Assembly: GCA_964017045.1 (NCBI GenBank)
Contig: OZ024806.1
Coordinates: 9,506,488 to 9,570,487, forward strand
DNA length: 64,000 nt
DNA from: Omphiscola glabra
Lineage: Eukaryota; Mollusca; Gastropoda; Lymnaeidae
Reading direction: 5' to 3'
Position numbers and translations under genes: made by a program. Each line of letters opens with the position of its first letter. The stretch's first letter is position 1. Below the pieces are notes generated by a model. The model saw nothing but the letters and a program-made list of their open reading frames with translations. It was not told the DNA's origin and made no database searches. Positions 47,401 through 58,335 of the stretch are shown here, one piece after another.

Positions 47401-50400
47401 TGAAGACTTAGAAGCAACCATAAAACAGGGCCCACAACTCATCTCAATTATCTAACAGCTGAGCATCCTCTGGTTGTCTTACCTTGACGTTGGCGTAGGT
47501 CGTGTGCATCTTCTCATCGAAAGATTTGAAGGTCTGAGAGTTCCTACAAATAAAAAAAGAACACATTTTTTAAGCTTATGAATCGACTCTTTTTTAATTG
47601 TGAATTGTTTTTTGTCCTCAAGGGTGTGGCATAAGGCAAGGGTATCAAAAGGGTTTTAAAAAAATAATTTTACAGCAGCTGGATAAAGATTGACAATCCG
47701 TACGAGTACAAGGAACAGAATGATGATTAGTGTAAGGGATCACTGTAAACCAGTGCATTATCACAGTGCATTATCAAAAGGCTGCGACTGTTGGTACCCA
47801 GGTACCAGAAGTGAGGGGTTGGGATTTAAAAAACTATTTAAAATATTATTGTTGGGTTTGTACAACAAAATTTGGTATCAACTGAGAGATAATGGAACAG
47901 ACTATACGTTTGTAAACTTACTTCTTCAGTTTAAATAAATGAAACTACCACAAATGACATCTGAATACCATTGAGTCTAATGGGCCCCAGGTGCGTATGG
48001 CGGCGCTGCGTGTCCGGGTCCATTTAGACTAAATGCTATTCGGATGTCATTTGTGGTGGTTTATTTTATTTAAACTGAAAAATTAAGTTTACAAACATGA
48101 AGTCCATTCAATTATCTTTCATTTGATACTTCTTACCAACAATATTTTAAATAGTTTTTTTTAATCCCAAACTCTCACTTCTAAGCACCCGGGTGCCAAT
48201 AGCCACTTCAATATCAAAAAGGCTCAGAATAAAACAGTTGTGTGATTTTACAACTGACTAAATCACTTGGTTTAGAGTCGATAAAAAATGTATTTTTTTT
48301 TTAAAGTGTTGAAATAGCAGCTTGAAGCATGCCTTGAATTCCAAGGGATTATACATGTCTCCTAGACAAAGAAAGACATATATTCATTGGTAGGAAATTT
48401 TTCTTTAAAACATAGTATAAGAGAAAAAATTACATTCTCTGCTTAATGGAAAATTGCAAGCAGCCAAACAGGAAAATGGCATTTCTGTTTTTTTTTTTGT
48501 TTTTTTTTTAAATTCTATCCACACTTTTACCTCCAAGATTTAGCAATTTTTGTAGCACAAGCCACACCCCCACCCCACACCATCATCTACAAAGTGTGCT
48601 TCAATAAAAAAAAAAAAAAGACTTACTTAATATCACCCATCTTTCTAACCACAGCTTGGCCCATTGTATTGATGGCGCTGGATGTCTTTTCTGTGGCAGT
48701 CTTCACTACCGCCGAGGTCTTCTGGTATCTGAACAAATAAAGCAAACAAAAAATGTGTTCTATAACTGCCTATGCGATGAGGAAAAATTAACAGAATTTT
48801 ATAATAAATTAATCATGTTTTCTTTGTTTAATCATTATAAATAGTAGTTTTTTTAAACATGTGTATCAGTGCATGTGGTGTTAGGAGACCAGATGTACAT
48901 TATCAAAGTGTGCCATCAATTAAATAATTCGAAGAGACGGAATGAGACTGTTGATGGGGAAATGTTGCCAACAACTCTGTCAACAGTGTACAATGCACAA
49001 AAGGTGACAGGAAACCAGGGGGTTTAAAAACTGACCCCCTGGAACATTCACATGCAGAACTTTTTAAAAACATAAAGAAGGGTGCTTTTTTGGTGACCAT
49101 GCCTTACATAACAACAAAAACTACTCCACACCCTCAAGCTTTTACAAAGAATATATCCGTAATAGTTTTTTTAGATAACTGTTGGTGCAGACCAGGGGGA
49201 ATTTTTTGTTTTTTTAGGACTTCAAGGATCTCGGAGCTAACAAATGGGTTTTTTCCAAACACACAACAAAATATTTTTCCCAGACCCCCGTCCATAAAGT
49301 GTGCAAAAAAAAATAATGTAATTTAAGGAATGAGTGCGTTTGTAACAGGGTTTTTTTAGCAGGCCGTCTGGAGTGAGTGCTCTGTTTGTAACAGGGTTTT
49401 TTTAGCAGGTCGTCTGGAATGAGTGCTCTGTTTGTAACAGGGTTTTTTTAGCAGGTCGTCCGGAGTGAGTGCTCTGTTTGTAACAGGGTTTTCTTAGCAG
49501 GCCGTCTGGAGTGAGTGTTCTGTTTGTAACAGGGTTTTTTTAGCAGGCCGTCTGGAGTGAGTGCACTTGCTCCCCTTGAGGATATGAGGATGAACTTTTA
49601 GGGGGGAGAAGAAAAAAAAAAGGGGGGTGGGGCGCGGCAAATAATTCAGGAAATGATTCTTAACCTTAATCAATTTGCTTACATAGAAAAGATATAGGAA
49701 CATTTCATGAATATATGTTTATATGGTTGCCGTTTTTTTAAAAAAAAGGAAATCAATAAAAATAGCTCAGAGCAGCCTCTGAAAATTGGAAACCCAGCTC
49801 CGCTACTACACATGCCCTGACAGAAATACATATTTCATAAAATAAAATACATTCAGTTCCCTTTTCAAAAGCATAGAACTAAATTTTTTTTTTAAACAAC
49901 TAGTTCTTGGAATCGGTCCAAGAAAGGCAGGCGGGTACTCAGTGCAGCTGATTTGTTCAAAAAGTTCATCAATGAAATTCAGTCACAACAATATTAAGTA
50001 ACAACAACATGAATAAATGCTTGATTTTTCAAACATAAAACAAAGCTATGTCAGTTGAAAATGTCCCCCAAATATGACCAGATCACAAAGCTCATGCAAG
50101 TCTTACAAGCTCATTAAGCAAATGAGAGATATATTTTTCTTTGCCTCATATCCAACAACAGAAGCATATATATTGTTCCGTGATAATCCGGGTATTACGG
50201 AACAAAATACTGATATAAGTCTTACTGACTCATTTAGCCAACTAGAGCAAAATCATTAATTTTTTTTTTTTAAATATCCTCCACCCACCCCCACACAAAA
50301 CCACCTTTAAAAGAAAAAAAAGAACCATGTTCTAAATATTCTATGCCCCATGTGATAACTCCATGTTCTAAATATTCTATGCCCCATGTGATAACCCCAT

Positions 50401-53400
50401 GTTCTAAATATTCTATGCCCCATGTGATAACTCCATGTTCTAAATATTCTATGCCCCATGTGATAACTCCATGTTCTAAATATTCTATGCCCCATGTGAT
50501 AACTCCATGTTCTAAATATTCTATGCCCCATGTGATAACTCCATGTTCTAAATGTATTCCCTCTCACTGAGGTTTACCATTAAAATAGTGTGATGTAAAA
50601 CACTTTGGTCTTGGGTAGTAGCACTGAGCTGTTGTACAGAGTGATTTATCTTAGTATTGGATGTATAACAGTATAAGAGTGAAAGATCTTTCTCTTACTG
50701 TGCCCCCAAACAATGGAATTCTCTTCCACTACACATCAGAAATATATCAACCATCACAGCCTTCAAAACTGCACTCAAAACACACCTCTTTAAACTTTAC
50801 TATCCTGACTGATTCCCCCTCTGAAAGTTAAACGATGCTGCTGAGTGCCGTCCATGGCTTCACGTGTAAATTGTTATGGAATGGTTGGTTTTTAATTTTA
50901 TTTTTTAAGTTCATTTTAATTTGCATGTACAGCGTGGTGAGCCCAGCCCTCGGCTGGGGTACCACGCTATAGAAAACTACCCATAATAATAATAATAATA
51001 ATTTACATTCTTTAGCAATTATCCTTACAGCTAAACAAACAACACAAACAAAAAACACTGTTGCTGGTGTGCAGCTAACACAACTACATGGGAATTACAA
51101 AATGATTTGTATGCCTATACATATAATATATAATGGTGGCAGATGCACTTAAAAATGATATTACGGAATGTTATACATCCAATACTAAACAACAGCTTTT
51201 TAAATGAAATGATGGTATTAAACAAGTATAACTTGTTAAAATAAATTTTGACCGGTTGTCAGTTAACAGTTGCATGATCTTCTGTTCTTGACAGTGAGAT
51301 TTCTACAGCCTATTAATTATTTCAAAAGGAATTTTCAGTGAAAATATTGTGTGTAAATGCCACAAGCTGTAAGTTTCAGTAATGAAACATCAGAGCTTAG
51401 AGCTTAAGGGCTTGGATTATTTCGGTAACAAATCACTTTCACAGTTTGTGCCTTTTTAAAAAAAATTAAATGGAAAAGCATCTAGTTATTATCATGAATT
51501 ATGGTAAGAATTTTCAAAAATTCCATCATTTATGAATTAAATATTTAGTTAGTAGAAAATGCCCCAGAAGCATGCATTGACAACACAGAGCAACTGTAAT
51601 ATCCAGTGGAGGAAAATTTGGCCTGACTTTAACAAAATCTCTTCTGTCCTAAACTTTTTCAGTATCAAAAACATGTAAATATCTTGAAATTACATACTGA
51701 GTAAGAACTAATACGTATCTCATTTTTCAATTTTGTCAAAAATTAAATTATATCAAGGGTAGGTAAGATTAATTTTCTTAAATGCCTCACTCCCATCGAA
51801 TAGGATCAACCTGTTTGGTTCACTACAATTCAAGTAGTTTTAAAATAAACGTCAAACACAATCAATATACTTAATTGCATTTATAAAGCGGTTCATAAGG
51901 AAATGCTCTAAAAATATTACACTCCAATATTAAAATTTGCACTCACTGTCAGAGAGTAATTTTAATTCTTTAATTTAGAATGTTATATACTCCCTGAAGA
52001 TAAAATTTGTATCCCTGTCTAAATTTTAGACCTTTTGTAAAAATGAGACTAAGGGTTAATGACTTGGTCTGCACCTCCTTATCCCATTGCATTTCCATAC
52101 CCCATAACACCTCTTTACCCCATTACATCTCCTTACTCCACTATACCTCATTTGCCCCATCTCTATTAAAATTCCTGAAAATATGAGACTGCTTTACTTT
52201 GAAATTATTCATCATTTTTGGAAAGTGGCAACAACAACAAAAATTGGTAGTTCCAGGTGTGACAAAAATATGATGAATCACAAATCATTTAACTGATATA
52301 CCCCTGTGACGCATCGTAACATCACATGCAGGTCGAATAAAAGGCCAAGTTTTCCTCTCAGGACAACAGAGAAGGACAGAACAGAAAAACTCACGCCTGT
52401 GTATGCGCTATCTTTTCATTCAACTGATGTAATGTATCATTGGTCTTTTGGTATCTGAGAAAAAGGTTGCAATAGAAGCACTGTATACAAGTAACTCGCA
52501 TTAGGCAGAGCCTGAGCAAGCCAAAGCTTTTTATTTCTATGTTTTATTGAAGAATACTTATAAACTTTGGTGCAAATTACAAAAATTAACCCTGCATGCA
52601 GCTGGATGGCTCCGTTTTACAGATATTTTTCATCCCACCCTAATTAGAGATTTAGACAAATCCAAACTCTATTAAAAGAAGGTAAATTTTTAACCAACAG
52701 AGAATTTATATTATACATGTGATAAGACAGTAATGGAGTCGGCTTAGGAAAAGCAGATTTTCTAGTACAGCCATAAGCCATAAATGATAAAGAGACTTCA
52801 CTGTAGCTAATTTGCTTAAGTTGACTGGCTATAAGAAGAAGAAAAACTAAGGGGTTAAAAAAAAAAGGAAACTGCACTACTTTGGTGAGTTCTAATACAA
52901 TGGTGATCAGTTTAATTAAGTGATAGATCGTAAGACAAAATTAGTTTTCGCTTAGAGTGAGTTCGTCAAGTGTCAAAACTAAAAATCTGTTTGGATAAAA
53001 AAAATAATACTTGCATCAAATAATGAATATTTAATCTTAACGTACACCTTGTTATAATTCTTACATTACTTTATTATTCCAAGACACTAATAAGAGTTGT
53101 AGATTGGGTATGAACACAAGGCACCCAAGTTTTTTTTAAAATAAATAAACAGAAAGTGACAACATACAGACCCCCAAAAAAACTAACAGTAATCTACTTT
53201 TTCATTTTAATTTTTATCTAGAGGGTTTTTTTTTAGAGAAGTAACGGGAAACGCACAAAGCTCTGGAGATGATATACACAACATGTTGTTAGCAGCACAC
53301 CATCCAAATTCTAAATAAAGGCTAGATGTCAATTTCAGTTCTTCTCTAAAACTATTGGCTATGATATCAATTTCAGTTCTTCTCTACAACTATTGGCTAA

Positions 53401-56400
53401 ATACAGACTCTGTAAGAAAAACTCAGTAAAAATGTTCAGAGGACTACATGTAACATCTGAACTTAAGTAGTAAAGAAAATGAATCCAGAAAAATTCAAGG
53501 TGTCCAAAAATGGATGATCCTAATTTTGACAAAATTGATTTTATAGGCTTGTAGGCATTTCTTAGTTTGAAACAGTAACTGTGGTGGCGTTTTGTTATTG
53601 TAATTTACTATCTCAAAGTATTTGTACACTCTAATCAATACAGAACCATACAAATTTTTTTAAAGAAAAAAAAAAGGAAACAACTTTAATCAAAATAATT
53701 AAATAACCAAATTTAACCACAAATAATGATAACATGGAACCACCTAAACATTTTTACTGAGTAGAACAATAGACCTTGGTATGTTGAATACTCTATTGTA
53801 CAACAAAACTGAGACTAAAAAAAAAGCTGTGTGTTAAAATCGCCATGTACAGATACCCTCGTTCGGTTATGAAGATGGGCAGCTTTCTATTTAAAAAAAA
53901 AAAAATGAAAATCACAACTCGTTAGTGTTGCCTCCAGTGCAAAGATTAGGAAATGATAGGCTGGCTGCTTAACATTTCTTTAAAACTACAGTGTCAATGC
54001 TCCAGTACCATTACATAAAAAAGTAGCTGCTAAGCGCCCCAAAAAATGGAAGTGGTTAGAGTAGCACTATTATAAAAGTATGGTACATTTTTTTTTTTAC
54101 AAATAGAGACTTTGATGATTAAATTATTTATGTATCAATTACCGCTAAAGTGTTATGGTATGAATAGAGAGTAACCTTTTTGCATAATGCACACTAAATG
54201 TTATCAGTTTTCTGAACAAATGTTAATAAATTAGGAGGCCTTTCACCATGAATTGGGAAAAAATGAAAATAAAAAAAATTTCACCTACATAAAACTATGT
54301 AAAGGGACATAAGGTTAAATTTAAAGGATTATCTTGATCAATTTGCTAACAGTAGAATCAAATAATTTAACTTGGTAGATTTTAATTTTTTAAAGATTTA
54401 ATGTTAATAAAAATGCTCAGAGAAAGTTCCGAAACCAATATTTCTTCCACTAAAACAGCATAACTCACGAATCAGAGCTTTTAATCTGTTGAATCCCAGA
54501 CTGCAGGTCTTGCTTAAATTCTTGAAATGGGGTAATCCCTAATTTTCTCTTAAGTTCTGTGGCATGTCGTACTTTACTGCCTAAAACTTGACGAAGCATG
54601 TGTATTTCAGATTCAACCTGCAAACATACAGAAGTGAAGAGATCATTTGCACTTGTGTCTTCTTTGACACGATTTTGTGTTCCTCTGATTTTCTTTGATA
54701 ACCAGTATTTTTTATTTATATTTTTTTTTACAATTCTCCAAAAAGCGATTAAAGTGTGAAGCTTAGAATGTCAATTGACCTAGAGCAAGCTCCAAAATTT
54801 TTTTTAAATTTGAAGAAAGTGTATTAGTCACATATTTTCTCTTATTGAGGTTGACATTTTTGCAATCATATTTACAAGCCTAGGATAATAATAACAAATA
54901 TGCTAACTCGTGAATCTTTGAGCAGAAATTTAAAAGATTTAAATAATTAAATTAATTGGATAATCATGTTGGTTTTTTTTTTACAGAAAGGTTTTATCAT
55001 AAAGCAAAACCTTGGCAAGTTCCTCCTTCAGCTCCTCCATTCGCCTCTCTCGTTCTTCGGGGGATTCATCTATAGGCGCATCGTCAATGCCAGAAGCAGA
55101 ATCACCAAGTTCGGTGGATGGTGAAGATGCTGTTTCATAGAAATTGTCACCTGAATTTGTTGGATTGGATAAAAGTGAGGTACTAAGTAAGAAAAACAGC
55201 TTTAAAAAGTTGAATAAATCTTTTCCGCTAAAGAATAATTAATAAATTTTTAAAACTTGATACTTGTAAGATGAGCCAGAGTTACTGTTTTCATTACAGG
55301 GCAAAAATATGATAAAAATTTTAACAATTTTGCACACAGAAAATTGAAATTCAAATTTCAATAAAAATATCCTTGATTCATAAAATATAAAACCTTGAAT
55401 ATAATTTAAATACAAGATCTTATGCCAAACAAATCAATCAGGGGACACTTACTTCAAATGCAACCCATAATCATAAGACTTTAACCAAGTTTTAAGATCC
55501 AACAATTGAATTTAATAAACATCTTTATCCTCTTCTTATTCTACATTTTTTGGGGGCCCACGATCTATGTATTGATCATCCTGAGATGGTCACTACGTTT
55601 ATTTGCTTCTCAAAATTTTACTTTTACTATTATATTTCTAAACCTAAATAATTGTCTCCCCATGGTCAATATGCAGGTGGGTGACATCATATTTCAATAG
55701 AAAAAGAGGATATCAGAATACAGTATTTTTTGAAAACTTTAAACAACAGTAACAGCATCTTATTATTTTCACATCCATATTACATCAAACACAATAGGCA
55801 GAGAATAAATGCTTTATAAAAGCAACCCAATTTAACTTTGCTTCCTTGGCTAGCTCAGTAAAATTGCAACAACCATGCTCAGTTAATAAAGCTGAACACG
55901 TATTTATGTCTACACCTTATAAATAAATTTATTATATCTTACTGTTGTCTTATTTTATTTGCATTTAAATTTCCAAGTAAAAAACCTACAATCATAATTG
56001 ATCAATTTCTTTTTGTCACAACATTACCCTCTCCCTCAATCTTTATTGGCAATCTCAAATTAACAAAGCTTAAAATTGGTGCAGAATGTTGCAATGAGCT
56101 TCTTTTGAGTATGAAATCCATCATACTCAATCATCAGCATAGCCAAGAGGTGATGAGGTCATATCAAATGTCTACTATCACTGGATATTAAGATAAAAAT
56201 GTGAGACAGCCTGTGCAATACTGATAATTTTTTTTTGTGTAGTAAAAGTGCTGACTGCTCCAATTTTTCTGGATGATTCAAAACTAACTAAAAAAGTAAA
56301 CACGAAGATGGAAAAAATGTCAAACTATGTTTTCAACCTTTGGAATTTGTGAGCCTATGCCATTATGCTGAGGGTGAGGCTGCAGTAGTGATTAAAACTT

Positions 56401-56999
56401 GTCTTAAAGAACAGGATTTCCCACCCTTTTTTATGTACTGTGTGGCAAAGGCATGCAGTGTTAAAAACCCTTCTATAGTATAGGCTATAGTTTTCATAAC
56501 TAGAAAACCCTTGTAATACACTGTACTATTTAGATTGTGTTATCCCTGTGTTTCTTCTCTATAAACTACATTATTTATTATATCATTATATAAATTCCTA
56601 TTTTAAATTATCAGATTATCAAATTCAAGTGCTTGTGTTGTGTTAAAAAAACAAACATTGGTGCCTAATGCCCAGATTGAACCGACTAGTTTACAATTTG
56701 TCTAAGTAACACATCAATATACTGTTGATACGGGAAAAGTGTAGACTTAAAATGATCAAGCTACGCAGACAGGGCAGCATAATTCTAATTAGTAGGACAG
56801 GGAGTGTAGAGTCTGGTTAGTCCGGGTTAGTAAGACAGGCGTCTTAGGCCTGCATAAAAAATGACAGTCAAAAATAATTCGTGTAATTTAGACCAATTGA
56901 ATTTTTGCTTAGGAATATAGCACTAAAATATGTATGTAAACTAAAAGGAATACCTTTATCGGTCCCGTAAAGAGCATCGTCAGTGGGAGTTGATGACAT
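41313..56999 (-). CDS. TPD52: Gene B: tumor protein D52 family ortholog (spliced)
   Basis: Discontinuous, read right to left: 56999-56954, 55150-55011, 54617-54469, 52454-52395, 48728-48627, 47543-47483, 44576-44541 and 41456-41313. The total is 738 nt, 245 residues plus stop, and all seven junctions are in phase. Family hallmarks: an acidic N-terminus, a coiled coil (about 47-85) with ELKRKLGITPFQEFKQ, the YQKT segments, and NSQTFKSFDEK (about 167-177). D52 proteins are small coiled-coil adaptors that homo- and hetero-dimerise and act in vesicle trafficking and exocytosis. Vertebrate members run about 180-225 residues, so this one is slightly long, partly because of an extra 20-residue YQKT exon. 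Which vertebrate paralog it matches best cannot be said. No signal peptide or membrane helix is seen. Confidence 0.93.
41775..42001. repeat. 35-bp minisatellite in TPD52 intron 7
   Basis: Six near-identical copies of a unit with TTTTTAAAAATCAGGTGTCT and TATGAAATAGGTA. Confidence 0.95.
42020..42468. repeat. Minisatellite with higher-order repeat (GGCATACTTATTGT)
   Basis: About 28 copies of GTGGCATACTTATT variants. A larger block including GTATACCTTATGTAGCATAC recurs three times. Confidence 0.92.
42618..42871. mobile_element. hAT-like MITE
   Basis: Starts CAGCGGTTCCCAAC and ends GATCCACTG. Flanks ATCTACAT and ACCTACAT match at 7 of 8 positions. The interior contains a duplicated GGGTTTCCCCCACAGAAACT around a poly-G run. 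Confidence 0.7.
42872..43780. other. TPD52 intron 7 sequence
   Basis: AT-rich with a poly-A run near 43030. No other feature. Confidence 0.5.
43785..44170. repeat. About 39-bp minisatellite (CCTAACCCTAGATC)
   Basis: About six good copies of a unit with GTCCTAACCCTAGATCCTGT and CAGTAGGGCACTAACCCAT, preceded by degenerate GACCTGACAATA-type copies. It resembles a telomeric motif only superficially. Confidence 0.88.
44541..44576 (-). CDS. TPD52: TPD52 exon 7 (36-bp micro-exon)
   Basis: A strong pyrimidine tract (TTTCTCTTTCTTTTTG) before AACTAG, 12 codons (SSRSIEGLKERL), donor GTGAGTGT, phase 0 to 0. The length is divisible by three, so it is a likely cassette exon. Inclusion extends a short helix before the C-terminal tail. 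Confidence 0.78.
44577..45010. other. TPD52 intron 6, AT-rich part
   Basis: Several poly-A runs; no gene recognised. Confidence 0.5.
45015..45175. repeat. Degenerate minisatellite (AACCAATCAGAAGGGCTAAA)
   Basis: About five copies, roughly 28-35 bp each. Each contains a CCAATCA-type motif. Confidence 0.78.
45176..46105. other. TPD52 intron 6, middle part
   Basis: A poly-C run at about 45956-45973. No gene. Confidence 0.45.
46106..46417 (+). mobile_element. LINE C-terminal remnant
   Basis: An open frame reads YRDHMLVAMLGWTL, GKRFKGRPRLRWMDDVQKHL and MWQAKARFKRIAKK. GRPRLRWMDDV marks the C-terminal end of a non-LTR reverse transcriptase. It is antisense to TPD52 and lacks the polymerase domain, so it is a dead fragment. 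Confidence 0.78.
46491..46674. mobile_element. hAT-like MITE
   Basis: CAGTGGTCGGCAAATC at the left and GTTTGCCGAACACTTG at the right are imperfect inverted repeats; about 184 bp. The target duplication is unclear. Confidence 0.58.
46675..47482. other. TPD52 intron 6, near exon 6
   Basis: AT-rich; no feature recognised. Confidence 0.5.
47483..47543 (-). CDS. TPD52: TPD52 exon 6
   Basis: 61 bp between ATTTGTAG and GTAAGACA, phase 2 to 0. It encodes NSQTFKSFDEKMHTTYANVK, matching the D52 family NSPTFKSFEEKV motif. Confidence 0.9.
47784..48211. mobile_element. Fold-back transposon with arms of about 200 bp
   Basis: The two halves are complementary over about 200 bases. GACTGTTGGTACCCAGGT is the left tip; blocks such as AAACTATTTAAAATATT, GTTTGTAAACTTA, CAGTTTAAATAAA and CACCACAAATGACATC are mirrored. 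Flanks TATCAAAAGGCT and TATCAAAAAGGCT are direct repeats differing by one A. It lies in TPD52 intron 5. A MULE-like or hAT origin is possible; no transposase. Confidence 0.85.
48627..48728 (-). CDS. TPD52: TPD52 exon 5 (core YQKT exon)
   Basis: 102 bp between TTGTTCAG and GTAAGTCT, phase 2 to 2 (residues 132-166). It encodes YQKTSAVVKTATEKTSSAI and then GQAVVRKMGDI. It aligns with the vertebrate segment YKKTSETLSQAGQK...VGSVITKKLEDVK, so it is the constitutive family exon. Confidence 0.9.
48729..49328. other. TPD52 intron 4, left part
   Basis: AT-rich intron sequence; no gene or repeat seen. Confidence 0.5.
49329..49565. repeat. 46-bp minisatellite
   Basis: Five copies of a unit with GTTTGTAACAGGGTTTTTTT and AGCAGGCCGTCTGGAGTGAG. 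Confidence 0.94.
49566..50325. other. TPD52 intron 4 sequence
   Basis: AT-rich; poly-T near 50262. Nothing else recognised. Confidence 0.5.
50328..50552. repeat. 36-bp minisatellite
   Basis: About six and a half copies of CATGTTCTAAATATTCTATG plus CCCCATGTGATAACTC, almost identical. The period is a multiple of three and creates spurious open frames on both strands. Confidence 0.95.
50560..51003 (+). mobile_element. LINE 3' end with (AAT)n tail
   Basis: 50684-50812 reads RSFSYCAPKQWNSLPLHI, then FKTALKTHLFKLYY and a stop. SYxAPxxWNSLPxxIR...FKxxLKTHLF is the canonical C-terminus of CR1/L2/Jockey-type reverse transcriptases. It is followed by about 170 bases of 3' UTR and an ATAATAATAAT tail. 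It is 5'-truncated, so inactive. Confidence 0.85.
51004..52394. other. TPD52 intron 4, right part
   Basis: AT-rich sequence. CCCCATNACACCTC-like steps near 52085-52155 hint at a short degenerate repeat. No gene. Confidence 0.5.
52395..52454 (-). CDS. TPD52: TPD52 exon 4 (cassette-like YQKT exon)
   Basis: 60 bp between TTTCTCAG and GTGAGTTT, phase 2 to 2 (residues 112-132). It encodes YQKTNDTLHQLNEKIAHTQ. Like the next exon it starts YQKT, so it looks like a duplicated or alternative version. It can be included or skipped without changing the frame. Confidence 0.85.
52455..54468. other. TPD52 intron 3
   Basis: AT-rich. TCAATTTCAGTTCTTCTCTA occurs twice near 53330-53385. No exon-like segment found on either strand. 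Confidence 0.55.
54469..54617 (-). CDS. TPD52: TPD52 exon 3 (coiled coil core)
   Basis: 149 bp between TTTGCAG and GTGAGTTA, phase 0 to 2. It encodes VESEIHMLRQVLGSK and ELKRKLGITPFQEFKQ, the most diagnostic D52 signature. It ends QQIKSSD with a split Ser112. Confidence 0.93.
54618..55010. other. TPD52 intron 2
   Basis: AT-rich with poly-T stretches. No feature. Confidence 0.6.
55011..55150 (-). CDS. TPD52: TPD52 exon 2
   Basis: The acceptor is AAATTCAG; 140 bp, phase 1 to 0 (residues 16-62). It encodes an acidic Ser/Asp-rich part and then the start of the coiled coil (EERERRMEELKEELAK). The donor AAG|GTTTTG is weak at +4 and +5, but the junction reproduces the family pattern ELAK-VESEI. 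Confidence 0.88.
55151..56953. other. TPD52 intron 1
   Basis: AT-rich and repeat-poor. GGGGGCCCACGATCTATGTATTGATCATCC near 55552 (given in two parts: GGGGGCCCACGATC and TATTGATCATCC) resembles 3992-4025, a possible old interspersed repeat. No gene. Confidence 0.5.
56954..56999 (-). CDS. TPD52: TPD52 exon 1 (start codon)
   Basis: ATG at 56999 with A at -3; 15 codons (MSSTPTDDALYGTDK) plus one base, then donor GTATTCC. The frame is open upstream to another ATG at 57116, so a 39-residue longer N-terminus is formally possible. I chose the shorter start because D52 proteins usually begin shortly before the acidic segment. Confidence 0.8.
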
Positions 57000-57480
57000 T
57001 TTATTAGTGGTAATTTGTAGGAAATTTACTTTTTCGGTCTTACAGCTGTGGCAGAGATTGCGTACTACGTCATCAAATAGTACGGTGTTTACATCAGTCA
57101 CACTTATTTGAGTCACAATAATTTAATTTTCGCCTTTTAACTTTTTCATGTCGTTTAAAAACGCTTAGAGTTCAAACAAATGGCTATTTACTAACTGATT
57201 GACAATTGAAAAAGATTTAAGGGTAAATGCGAAGAGATCGGGCCGCGTTTTTTTACCATGGCCGCCAACTTGATTGCCTTGACCCGTAAAATTAAGAATA
57301 AAACGTTTAAAAATAATGAAACAATTTCCTAAATATATCCTTTTAAACCTAACCTGAACCCTAAATCTATCCATAAACCTAACCTGAACCCTAAAGTTTA
57401 GTAAAAGTCATCAGCAACATAATAATAAAACAGCAACTTAACAAAACGCGCAAATGACGTCATGGCACGATCTCTTAGCA
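57000..57480 (-). promoter_or_regulatory. Upstream region of TPD52
   Basis: Sequence immediately 5' of the TPD52 start. GCCGCCAACTTG at 57261-57272 resembles the YY1 consensus (GCCGCCATNTTG) that often lies near transcription starts of TATA-less genes. Two copies of CCTAACCTGAACCCTAAA lie near 57350-57395. No TATA box was recognised. The transcription start is not determined. Confidence 0.25.
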
Positions 57481-58225
57481 TTAGCCGATTTAAGTAAATA
57501 GTAAATTTGCTCTTGTATGAAATCAAAGGGCGGAAAAAGTTAACAGACAACGCGTCGATAATAAAATTATTAAAACTTTATAAAGACACCAATTAAAAAT
57601 TAACACTTTTAATAAAAAAATTTATTAAGGCTCACTGTCTCAGCCCGCGACCCACAGATAACCCTTGGTGGCCCTTTCCAAGTCGCATCTGTTGCCGTCG
57701 GGAACCTGGGAACCAAGAATGTAATTGTAGACAATCGATATTTTTATAATCCTTATTTGGAAAATTATTTCAAACTGACAATATAAAGTATTTATTTAGC
57801 TTTAATTATGTGATTCCTTTTTAAAAACATTAATTATTAATCATTAATCAATTAAAGAGTTTTACGTAAATCATTATTGTTTTATTGTATTTTTTTGTGG
57901 AGCATACAAATTTTAAGTAAGCTGCCTAGCAAGTGACTCTGTCCTTGTTACAGCCTAGCAGACTTGTTTTTGGGTGAAAATTCGGTCCACTTTATGCAAT
58001 TAATAATATTTTAGCATAGTTCATGTGTATTCTATATGCATTACTATAATTATAGTTTTCGTCGATTGGGGGCGGAAAAATCAAAGACCGCCCCAGGCGT
58101 CACAAACAGGGTCCCAAATCGTCAGTAAATTTACGGACATTCTGTAAAAATTTGACATAATATGACGTCCGTAAAATTAATGTCCGTAAGAACTTTAATT
58201 TGTCTGTCAAATATGAAAAAAGTAT
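57481..58225. other. Sequence upstream of TPD52
   Basis: GCCCGCGACCCACAGATAAC and TTGCCGTCGGGAACC near 57650-57710 look like decayed hAT ends. Otherwise AT-rich. Confidence 0.35.
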
Positions 58226-58229
58226 CTTT

Positions 58230-58335
58230 AGGGGGCCAGCTATAAATGACGTCACGCGTCTAAAAAAAAAAAAGAGGGGGTGGGAGGTGGGTCAGATTTT
58301 TGTGACGAGGGGGAGGGGGGCTCAAGCCATGCAAC
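58230..58335. mobile_element. Inverted-repeat element end (ATAAATGACGTCACG)
   Basis: GGCCAGCTATAAATGACGTC with G-rich continuation. The complement of the same motif is at about 59768-59793. It is either one end of a 1.5-kb element or a solo copy. Confidence 0.5.

Noticed and set aside
50307..50570. Open frames on both strands with HRIFRTWSYHMG or SKYSMPHVITPC repeats
   Set aside because: Produced by a 36-bp minisatellite; no coding evidence outside it.
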